Shown one piece after another: positions 13,953-23,900 of a DNA stretch of 64,000 nt. The position numbers were made by a program, and so were the translations under genes. Origin of the DNA: Astropecten irregularis (lineage: Eukaryota; Echinodermata; Asteroidea; Paxillosida; Astropectinidae). The notes below the pieces were generated by a model. That model worked only from the letters and a program-made list of their open reading frames with translations, did not search any database and had not been told where the DNA came from. Position 1 is the first letter of the stretch; each line of letters begins with the position of its first letter. The stretch covers positions 17,901,217 through 17,965,216 of the forward strand of contig OZ020246.1 of NCBI GenBank assembly GCA_963971285.1, given 5' to 3'.

Positions 13953-14710
13953 AGTCAACTCGCCCCCTAGCCGACTCGCCCCTTACCAACTCACCCCCTT
14001 GCCAACTCGCCCCCTGATCGACTCGCCTCTTACCGACTCGCCTCCTAGCCAACTTGCCCCCAGGCTGACTCGCCCCCTGACAGACTCGCCCCCTGGCCAA
14101 TTCGCCCCCAAACTTATTCAGAAATGATTAGCATCATAATTAATACCCAAATGCTTCTGACCCTTTTGTAGGGCCTACTAGGGTATGTGTTTTTGTCGAA
14201 CATTTTATAATCAAGTACAAAAAATGCACAAAGTCCACACACAAACTCCTGGTTCGATTGCAGTTCAAGCAATTTAATATTTCCTTCGCAGAACCAAAAA
14301 CATCCAAACTTCAAAAACACAAGTTAAAAACAAGAAAAACAAGTAGGCCTAAACAACAACACTTCAAACAATAGACCATAGAACAAAACATATCGTCAGA
14401 ATAAAACAAGTCTACAAAAACAATTATAACACCTAAAGTTAAAGCATATAGGCCTATAGCTCCATAGTTAAAGCAAGACATTTTAAAATAAAATGATCAA
14501 AACATAATCAAACCAAAAATAGTTATTACATATCAAAGAGTCACAAAAACTAAAAAAAAGCATAGTCCTAATTACAGAAACACAAAAGTCAGCAAGGGGG
14601 CGATTCGGCCAGGAGGCGAGTCGGCTAGGGGGCGAGTCAGGGAGGGGGCGAGTCGGCCAGGAGGTGAGTTGGTAAGGGGTGAGTTGGTCAGGAGGCGAGT
14701 TGGCAAGGGG
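13953..14710. mobile_element. Fold-back element A with inverted short-repeat arrays
   Basis: The left array (13953-14112) has about ten units of 15-16 bp of the form CRACTCGCCCCCTNGC. The right array (14594-14710) has seven to eight units of the reverse complement, GGGGGCGAGTCGGC. The 481 bp centre is AT-rich and lacks a transposase. This structure, tandem short repeats forming long inverted ends, is the fold-back layout described for TU elements of sea urchins. I could not define a target-site duplication. Confidence 0.75.
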
Positions 14711-15537
14711 ACTGTTTATATAAAATAAGGCAATGGTTTACAATGTACCATGGAGGTAGAATCTATTTCTACCTCCATGCATGTACCAAGGCTTAAGCTG
14801 GATATTATAATATTATTATTATTAATAAAAGGCCTATAATATTATTAGGGTGGCAAACGTTCAGACAGATCGAGTGAAGGATTTTCAGCGAGTTCGTGTT
14901 TTGCCTCTGGTCGATACGCGCGTGTGATAAATTATCCCAATTTCTGCCACTTCCTTCCGTTACTCAAAATCACATATAGGCCTAGGCCTATGCAATACTC
15001 CAATAATATTAGCATGCAATCAAGCTAAGAAAGAAGATGAGATTGAAATTTTGATCGGTAGCAACGAAACGAAAGAGATTGCTATTTTACAGAATATTTC
15101 GTCCGAACAGAACGTGGTACTAGTTGTGCGAGGAACTAGGCCTATCATGACTAGAGGTAAAGGTATATTTACAATTTTTCAGATGGAGAACAATTAATCA
15201 ATTGATTACCTTCCTATCGTCCCTGTCCTTCCTCGATCCGCGCCGTATCAGTACAGTACTGCATGTTGTTGCGCTGTGTGCAGTACGTGCATGCACTGGC
15301 ATTAGCACTAGGGACTATAAGCACCTATAGCTTCCGGTCATAAATACGTACATTCATATGGAGAGCAAGCGAAGAGATCCGGCGGCTGATACTATCTTTT
15401 GTACAGCATTTCCGGTACCAAGTTACGTCAACCTACTAAGGGGAAAGATTAGAGTCCCTTAATACAAAATGTGGGATAATCAGAGACTGCAGAGGGCGCC
15501 CTAGTAGTAGTAGATGAGCAAATAATCGAGTACCAAA
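14711..15537. promoter_or_regulatory. Presumed TRAPPC2L upstream region
   Basis: This stretch lies between fold-back element A and the TRAPPC2L start codon. Its 3' half has more CpG than the flanks, for example around 15225-15290 and 15370-15385. No TATA box or other specific element can be defended. A promoter role is inferred from position only. Confidence 0.3.
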
Positions 15538-18474
15538 ATGGCAGTCTGTGTGGCGGTGATAGCAAAGGAGGTAGGAATAAACTGATAATTAATCCGATGT
15601 TTTCGCTGTAAATCGTACCTTGCGCCGCAAATTGAAGGGAAGAAGAATGTAGATCATACTGCTATAGTGGATTATGCTGAGTGCTTAGGTTATGTAATAC
15701 AAATTACTCTATCTTTTCCTTCCTACACAGGCCAGGGTGTAGCCTACATTATACATAACTAAACGAATGCTGGTCAACTCGTACGCCGACCAACTCGTAC
15801 GCCCCAACTCGTACGCCGACCGACTCGTACGCTAACCAACTCGTACGCCAACCAACTCGTATGCTGACCAACTCGAACGCCACCGGCATACATCATAATT
15901 GTAGCCTAGTTTGTAATACCGAAATGAATGACTTTTTTGAGGGACTGGTTTTCTTTTTTTGTGTGGTATGCAGTGCACCGTATGGGATTGGTACTCCTGT
16001 GTGAGAGGATCGTAAGATGTGGGGAGCTCATTTACGTAACATACTTTTCCTTATAATGTTTTCCTTTTATTTTCACAAATGATATCCAATTCCACATACA
16101 GAATGTTTCCTTTGTTTCCGTTTATTTTATAAAATAAAACATGTCAAAATCGTCTACTGAAGAAAAAAACGGCCAGAGTTTACAAACTACAGGCTTAATT
16201 ATACGTGGCGTACGAGTTGGTTGGCGTACGAGTTGGCTGGCGTACGAGTTGGTTGGCGTACGAGTTGGTCGGCGTACGAGTTGACCAAACGGCGTACTAG
16301 TTGGTCGGCGTACGAGTTGGTCGGCGTACGAGTTAACCAGCTTCGAACTAAACTAGTGTAACAACAACACTTACTTTTGTGTCGTGTAAAGTGTAACTTG
16401 TAAGTGTTGTTGTTACACTCTCAGTGAACACTGAACACAGTGACATAAATGACACAATGTCAGACTAGTACTTAATTATAGAAATCCGGCGATTGTAAAG
16501 TTCGGGACCCCCCTATGTTTTTATCACTTGCACAGGCCACAGTACTCAGTAGGTGCAACGGAACTATTTATGGTCGTTCTGGCGGCATGTGGTAAAAACG
16601 CAGAGCCTCACAGAGGGGTCCCAAACTTTACAACCATCAAAATCCAATAGTAGTTGTGTCCTTGTACAATATTGTTTGTGGGTTTGCCTTCAAATCTGTT
16701 GAAGTATTTAGCATTAACATAACTGTTGATTAAATCTGCTTTTAATTTCTTCCTGTAGAATTATCCATTGTACATCAGCACCATTCCAACAGAGAATGAA
16801 CTCAAGTTCCATTACACGGTGCACACATGCCTAGACGTCATCGAAGAGAAAGTATCGGCAGTTGGGAAGAGCGTGAATGATCCCAGGGAGCTGTACCTAG
16901 GCCTACTCTACCCAACAGAGGACTACAAAGTCTACGGATATGTGACAAACACCAAAGTCAAGTTTGTGATCGTCGTGGAGTCGTCCAATATGCAGCTCAG
17001 GGACAATGAGATAAGAAATGTTAGTCCTGGATGTCATGTGATCACGATCTCTAACCTGTATCTGAATGAGAGTGCAAAGATTATTTATCACAGATTTTGA
17101 AATGGTAGCTCCGGCTTTGGCTTTTTAGCCATTTCATACACCCAATATAAAGTAAATAAAGGCTTTCGGCTATGGTTTAGAATGTACTTATCTTGACAAC
17201 AAAACAAAGCTTCAGCTTCATCAAGAAAATACATCATTTAGGTTTTAGAACTGTTGTTGGATGGCAGAGCCGGAGCCAAGGTTTTGAAGTAACCTTTAGT
17301 TGCAACTAAATACTTGTGCATCTGTTAGATGCCTTGTTTTCTGCCATGGATATACTCTTCCAATGTGTTTACCCAATGAAATATGGACCACATCATCTGT
17401 AATTTCAGTAGGGCACCTCGGACTGGAGAATAAAAGAAACTCATTGGGGTGTCCTATGTGCCACATGACATAGCCATGCAGTTTCCCTTGTTTCATCATC
17501 AATTCGCTCAGCTAAGATGTCAACATCATGGTATCAAAGCACTGTCCTAGCCACGCCCCCACTTTCCACGCCCATCCTCATCCTCAATGGCCAAATGATC
17601 AAGAACTATGTGAATTGCTTCATTGAACATTGTATCATCTATCTTGTTTCAGATGTTCAAGACATTACACAATGCCTATGTGGACATGCTGTGCAATCCT
17701 TTCTACACGCCCGGAGAAAACATCAAATCAAAGTAAGAACCATATTGTTGCGACGGTTTTTGTTATTTTGGAAGACATTTATTTCCCCTTTATGACAGTA
17801 CCGGTAAGTTATGCAAATATTACAGGAGAAAATATCACAAAACAGTAGTATTGGCTGTTAAACATGACACGCACAAATACTTACCGTAATAGCTACAACA
17901 GTGCTGTAGTCAAATGGTAGGTTTCTCCATACAGCAGAGCCAATTGTACCCTTGCCCAGTTGCCTCAAAAAATGCAAATAGCTATGGAAACATTTCAAGG
18001 GCCACTGGGTAAAAACAGTGGTGCTACCTCCTTTAAGTTGAAATTTCATGTCATTGATGAGAACAAAGTCCAAATGTTTGCGATAACCCCATCTGAAAAT
18101 TAGCGCCGGTATGGTATTCTGAAGATAGCTGGTTTAAATTCCGCTCCAGTCAATTTTTCTTTGTTCACTTTTCAATGACTAAAAAATCTTTGAGTTGAAC
18201 AAGTTTATAAAGCGTAGGAAGCTTACTCCACTCTCCTTAATTCTGGGAATTATTCTGACACTTTAATGTAATATGAGAGATCCTGGATCTGTATGATGGA
18301 GAGATATTTATTCCAGGTTCTGGAACAAAAGAGTTGAAGGAAATCTGAGGAAATAGTGCCGAAAGCAACCAATTAAAGCAGAATTGCATTGCTTCCATCC
18401 TAAGATCCGTTTGTTACTTTTCTTTGACTAGGACATTTGACAACACAGTGATGCAGATGATGGTGCAAGATTAA
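15538..18474 (+). CDS. TRAPPC2L: TRAPP complex subunit 2-like protein, four exons, complete
   Basis: Exons are 15538-15570, 16759-17019, 17653-17732 and 18432-18474; all junctions are GT-AG and the frame is continuous. The product is 138 aa, about the usual length, starting [11 protein letters not shown] and ending MVQD. The family's hallmark run is clear: [20 protein letters not shown] in exon 2, followed by [11 protein letters not shown] and LRDNEIR. The protein is a longin/sedlin-fold subunit of the TRAPP tethering complex, which acts in ER-Golgi and Golgi traffic as a Rab exchange factor. The start codon context, AAAATGG, is favourable. Intron 1 contains fold-back element B and a perfect hairpin; intron 3 contains a SINE fragment. 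Identification by sequence family is firm; function is from known orthologues. Confidence 0.95.
15764..16345. mobile_element. Fold-back element B with inverted short-repeat arrays, 582 bp
   Basis: The left array (about 15770-15883) has seven units of about 15 bp like CAACTCGTACGCCGAC. The right array (16206-16340) has eight units of its reverse complement, GGCGTACGAGTTGGTC. The extreme ends match, CGAATGCTGGT against CGAAGCTGGT, and AACTAAA flanks the element on both sides (15757-15763, 16346-16352). The 320 bp centre has no coding potential. It lies in TRAPPC2L intron 1. Confidence 0.8.
16356..16418. repeat. Perfect hairpin, 19 bp arms
   Basis: GTGTAACAACAACACTTAC at 16356-16374 is repeated as its exact reverse complement at 16400-16418, with a 25 bp loop. 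It begins four bases after the right-hand flanking repeat of fold-back element B. It may be a separate short palindromic insertion. Confidence 0.7.
18103..18180 (+). repeat. tRNA-derived SINE fragment
   Basis: The B-box half (GGTTTAAATTCCGCTCC) is followed by the family tail CAGTCAATTTTTCTTTGTTC and CACTTTTCAATGACT. The A-box head is lost apart from GCGCC and a GGTATTCTGAAG remnant. It lies in TRAPPC2L intron 3. Confidence 0.7.
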
Positions 18475-18915
18475 CCACAACCAAGTACCTCCATGTAGCT
18501 CCTTGACACCAGTCTCCACTATCATAAACGAGACCAAGTTGATTGGTAGCTTGGTGCTACTTCTTGCTAGGTGCTGCTCAGTAATGGCTGTATCTGTGGA
18601 CATTCTGAATGGTTGGAAGCCATTTGCAGATTGGAATCTATGACCACCTACTTAGTAAATGCAGATGATGTACCAGCTAGACTGCCAAGCTCATCATGGT
18701 CAACTGAAGGATTTTAATCTCAGCAGTACATGTACAGATGAATCAAACTTCATTGTATATTAGCTCTCTCAAGGCAGCTTAAGCTTCGCGCCATTCCAGT
18801 CTACACAACCCAACCAACCTACCCATACGACTGGAAAGTCGGCACTCGGCAGTGTGATGGCCCCTGCTAGCATTCATCCTAAGTTGTACCCCGATTACAG
18901 GGGGGGGGCATCTTA

Positions 18916-19035
18916 GGGCCTGTTTGTTTAACGCAAAGGATCCCAGATTTAAGGATCAACGTCCTATGCAGGGTACGCTAAAATGGGATCCAGATCCGCA
19001 GAATCTGTGATCCTGTGCATTAAACAAACAAGCCC
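18916..19035. mobile_element. MITE, 120 bp, TIR GGGCCTGTTTGTTTAA
   Basis: The left end GGGCCTGTTTGTTTAACGCA is mirrored on the right by TGCATTAAACAAACAAGCCC, with one or two mismatches. The dinucleotide TA flanks both ends. It is short and non-coding. TIR length and a T(T/A)A-type flank would suit PIF/Harbinger or Tc1/mariner; I cannot decide. Confidence 0.7.
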
Positions 19036-19279
19036 TAGGGACCTAGATTTTTGAAGTCACAAGCTCCTGAACTATTTTCTAATTCTCGCAATTTTGGGGA
19101 GGAAAAAATCAATATTTTAATTTGGTGGGACTTGGGAAATAATAGGCTTTTAAATGAACTGATCCCAAAGCAATAATCCATCAATTTTAAGGGTTTTTTT
19201 TTTTACTAAATATTTCTGCATGAGCATGGTAAATTATCATGGAAGTTATAATAATTATAAAATCATTATACATGTAATA

Positions 19280-19631
19280 TCACACTTAGGTAGCAGACCG
19301 AAACAGAAGTTCTCCACAGATTCACATATTGTTTTACTTAAAGTATAAACTGTCAAGATGGTGATGGTAGAAACACTGTAATTCTTCTGCCTGAAATGCT
19401 GTGTTTATCCAGAAAGAGTAAAACCAATTGACCAAAAACAATTTTAGGATGATCAAAACTCCAGAGAAAAGATTAGAAAATACAGTGGGAATTGTTCACT
19501 GTTTTCTCAAAAAGTGGGCAACAATGGGACACTACAGGAAATTTCACAGATGACTATTACTGTATCTTCCTTGATATTTTTGCCCATGATCTGCATTTCT
19601 TTGACAAAAAAAATTAATATGAAAACTACCT
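19280..19631 (+). repeat. MITE copy (TTAA family)
   Basis: It aligns along its length with 30319-30664. Shared phrases include AGATGGTGATGGTAGAAAC, CTCAAAAAGTGGGCA and CTTCCTTGATATTTTTGCCC. The right end ACTACCT is followed by TTAA. The left end is diverged. Confidence 0.75.
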
Positions 19632-20841
19632 TTAAACAATGTTAGACAAAAGACATTTCTCACACTTGTCACAAAAAGACTCGTATAAAAACACATATAT
19701 GTACCTTCACCGCTATTTATTATGTCTTTTTTCCAGTTACATAGGAAACGCAGTCTACAGCTAGCTTCTGGCATTGTGGTTTTCAGGAAGAAAAATGCAA
19801 TTTATATACTTAACCATTACAGCCATTAATTTGTTTTTAATTCCTCCAAAGAAACGGATGGTTCAAGTATTATTTCCCCCCCAGAATTTTAAGATTTTTT
19901 CCCTACAGCAGTTCTGAAATGTGGAACTTAAAAATGTACAAAGATAAAATAAATAAAACAAATTAAAACAAATTCCATTTGCATGGCTTTGTCACTTTTG
20001 TAACATCCGTATTTCTGTTTGTCACTGATGTCTCGGGTAATATTTAAGGAGAAAAAACAAAACACGGGGAAAAACCCAACTGAACATGCCATTGAAGGTA
20101 GATATTTGAAATAGTAAGTCTACATCTGGTAACAATTAATTATTATGTGATGTCTAAAATCTTCTGAAATTTTGAATTATCCTCGAACAAAATTAGTTAT
20201 CTAACTGTTAAAAAACAACTTGAAGAAGATTTCAAAAAATAAATAAATGCACATTCATTTCAATTGCGATGCAAAGCTATGCAAAACAACATGGCCCTTG
20301 CCCAAAAAAAAGGGTCGAACAGGTTGCTTGGAAAGTATACAGTTTTATCCCGACATTTTTCGCAATATTAACAGATTTTTGCCACATACATGTACCAGTG
20401 GTATTTCAATTGTAAAATTAAGTTGCTGGGCCACAGACATCCAAAAAGGCCGATATTTATGTGATTTTCAAATTAGGCAGACTTGCTTTTCCGAGAAGGA
20501 AATAACATTTAAAATCAAATCCAGCACAAGTCAAGTCAACCGTAAATAAAACAGTCGCTTTGTCAATGGAGAAATAATTTAGCAGAAATCAGTCTATGGT
20601 AAGGGTGTCTGGCTGATAAGGGAAGATGGGGAAGAACGGAGGTTGAGGCTTGCAATCAATTTCATACAACAGTGGTCCACAGTTTACGTTTTCATGTAAG
20701 GAGGCCACTCACAACATGACCCTACTTAATTGGATAATCGGAAAGTAAGTTTGAATGCACTGGTTGATTATAACATGAATGTTATAACAACCACAGATGT
20801 TTTGCCTCAATTACTTTGTGTGTTTTTTTTTAATAAATTGT

Positions 20842-20847
20842 TTTATT
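20842..20847 (-). terminator. Likely PABPN1 polyadenylation signal AATAAA
   Basis: On the transcript strand GCAATAAAAC lies about 95 bases after the PABPN1 stop codon, and an A-rich run follows at 20823-20832. Position and sequence suit a poly(A) signal, but there is no direct evidence of use. Confidence 0.5.
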
Positions 20848-20941
20848 GCTTACACTTCTTTTTCATGAGTGGGTCAAAATTCAGAGATATTTTTTTTACC
20901 TAAGAAGTTGCAGATGCCAAAAAACAATACGTACAAATATC

Positions 20942-23900
20942 TCAGTAAGGGGAATACCTGGTGTAGCGTCTTGGTCTGTAGAGAGAAAGAAAGAAATAGT
21001 TTAATCACGCTGAAGTCAGAGATAACCAATGTGACATCGAGCAGAAATAATCAAGAAGAGCTGCCTCAACCACACAAGCATCGTTGATCAGAATATACAA
21101 ACCAGAAGGAGAGCCTGCATCTCAGCCCGAGTTTGGGCAAAATTACAACGCTCTGCTAATGAAAGTTTACTATACTTTCACCTTTAAATCATCAGATTTT
21201 AAAAAAAAAATCGGTATTAAAAAAATTAAATCAAAGCACAAATTGACATGTTTTTGTCTTTAATAACCATGATATGAACCATGAATTTTCAGTTAAAGCT
21301 TTCACACACCATACCAATGTGTCATTTATTGTTCACTTCTTTATTTCTTTTGCACTGTTAAAAGTCACAGCTAAACATCTTTCTTGGTTCCAGTTAATTC
21401 AACCTTCTTGAATTCAGAGATTTCTTTACAGTCTCCTCTAGAGATTCATTTCCCAAGATCACCTTCTCTGCTCCAGAAGAAGAATGTTTGATTACTTACC
21501 ATTTCTGAATCTATATCGCCCAGCAATCCCGAGTTTTGACGAAGATTCACCTGGACCTACATTTTCTTTTCTTTTTTCTCTTTTTTTTCTTAATTTATTC
21601 TTTATCCTTTTTTTCTTCTCTTTTTTTTCTTTATGTTCTTTATTTTGTATTCTTTATATTTTTTTATTTATTTATTTATCTTTATTTTTTATTTTTTTTT
21701 ATCTTTTTATTTTTTTGTAAAAGAACAAGAAATTGCAATTAAAAGACAAATAAGACAATCCACAGCAAATAAATAAATAAAATATGACTAAAAACTACAA
21801 AACATCAAAGTTCAAAGGAAAAAATATGAAATAATTTTCATGCTTGGCATTCTATTAGTGTTTTGTTTCCGACTAAATAAAGTAACCTGCATAAATAAAG
21901 CTGGATGAGGATGCTTGGAGATGGTCAAAATTACTTTCTTGTGGACAAAATTCAAAATTCACTATTTATTCAGAATACAAGGTGTGCTGACTAACTATAA
22001 CATGGTGGAAATCTGACTCTTATCTGTATTACATTCTCTAGAAGGTAGTACTACTGAAGATCTAGGATAACCTCTGGGAAGACATAGTTCTGTTGACTTT
22101 AGTCCTAATAGTATTTTACAGGCAGCTGTCAGCTAAAAACATGCCATCGTTTTAATTTCTTTCTGCTTTTAGTCTGAATGTACGTACACGGACTGCATCC
22201 GATCCACTGACCATTTGTCTCACACTTAACAGTTATCATATGCACATTGTGAAATACTGAAATGTTAGATTTCTATTACAATGTCTTTGAAGACTTGCTT
22301 GAAGCTTTTATCCGTCCCTCACTGTCTTTAACAATACCAGACTCTTTAAGACTGATGTCCACCACTGTATACTCTATACATTCCATGAGTACCTGTGAAA
22401 GCAATCCAATTATAAGCCGTTTAGGGTACTGTTAAATGATAACCCTTCTCTCTTACCTGAATCTTCTTGGTCGGGTGTATCCAGAGTAGGCATTGCCATA
22501 GGGACTGTAACTGATGCGGAACGCCTGCCTACCAGCACCACGGAATCGTGACCGTCCAGGACGGTCTGTTGTGGAGATGCCGGGACGATTTGTACGCTTC
22601 GCATTCACCTTGAAATTATGGTAGAGAAAATTTTTAATAAACCTGGCCTTTAAACTTTAAAAAAGAATTATGTAACATGTTGGGGTAACATTAATCCTAA
22701 CCTACCTCCACACCACAATTTATCACACATTGTTTTTTCTGTTGTAAGTGTAGTATCCTGTGGTAATGCGTCATTTATGGTGCAGTTCCCTATGGTACTG
22801 TGTGGTAAACAGCTCTTGACTTGTGTGGAAAGTGCAGACCGTTAGGCTTAAGAAAATGAAAAGAATTACTTTAATAGAATATAGAGAGTAATGATTTAGC
22901 ATTATCTGTTTACCTTAATTTGTCTTCCTTTGAAGAGGGAATCATTCAACAATAAAGCAGTCTGTACCATATCCTTGTCAGAAAATTCAACGTAGGCAAA
23001 TCTGTACACAAAACAAAAACACAAACAATCACATTACATTGAAATGCCACTAAGCAAAAAGAAACATTTGGCTTTACTGAACCATTCCCAAATTGTGCAT
23101 ACAAAACCAACTTTTAACTGGTAAATGTGAAATCTCAAAATCTGCATCAGCATACTTCAACCATTCTATTATGGGTCAGTCTCAGTCCACCAGGTTGGGA
23201 CAGGATTTGTATGGTGTCCATGTAGCATCAGCAGACTTGTACCATTCTTTTACAGAAGTCCATCAGGTTGGGGCGGGAGCCCCAGTCTGTTGTACAATGC
23301 ATGAGCAATGTTCTCCAATGTTTGACAGCAGTCAGTCTATGCACTAAAAACCAGTAAAAGGCTGGTCTAATAAAGGAGTATTACAAATACAAACAGTATA
23401 CAAACAGCTGCTGATGCCACAGACACTGTACAAATTGTGCCCCAAAAATGAATTCTTACCCTTTTGGATGGCCTGTAAACTTATCACAAAGGATTGTTAC
23501 TCTATTAATCGATCCACACCCATGGAAGTGACTCTCTAATTCCTCAGCTGTCGTTGAATAGTCAACCTGGAGGAGGAAATATGAATGAAACAAAAAAATT
23601 AATATTCATATGGAGATGACAGAACAGCCAAGTGTTTATACCTGCAGTGACGTCAACTTGTAGGTCAAATTACGTGGTCACCTGTTTCATGCCATCATGT
23701 AGGTATGAGAGCATGTTTGCATAGTATGCATGTATTCCTACCATGCGCATATTTTGCATTATATACCCATATTAGACACCAAGCACTTTTAATATTGTAA
23801 ACACTGAGAATATGTTGCACGAACATTGACCCAGACCTGATGCCAACACAAGGATATATTTTGATTCCAAAAATGACACCATTTGCAAGGAATCTATAAA

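Larger units (their letters stand above)
18475..20820. other. Intergenic region between TRAPPC2L and PABPN1
   Basis: The two genes converge here. The region contains the MITEs at 18916-19035 and about 19280-19631, but no exon. The TRAPPC2L polyadenylation site was not located with confidence. Confidence 0.45.

Noticed and set aside
13953-14710. Short regularly spaced repeats that superficially resemble a CRISPR array (also at 15764-16345, 37301-37415, 53366-53630)
   Set aside because: Units are contiguous or separated by constant filler, without unique spacers, and occur as inverted pairs in a eukaryotic genome. They are transposon ends.
21484-21742. ORFs encoding F/L/S-rich peptides that look like membrane proteins
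   Set aside because: Pure artefact of a T-rich low-complexity tract.
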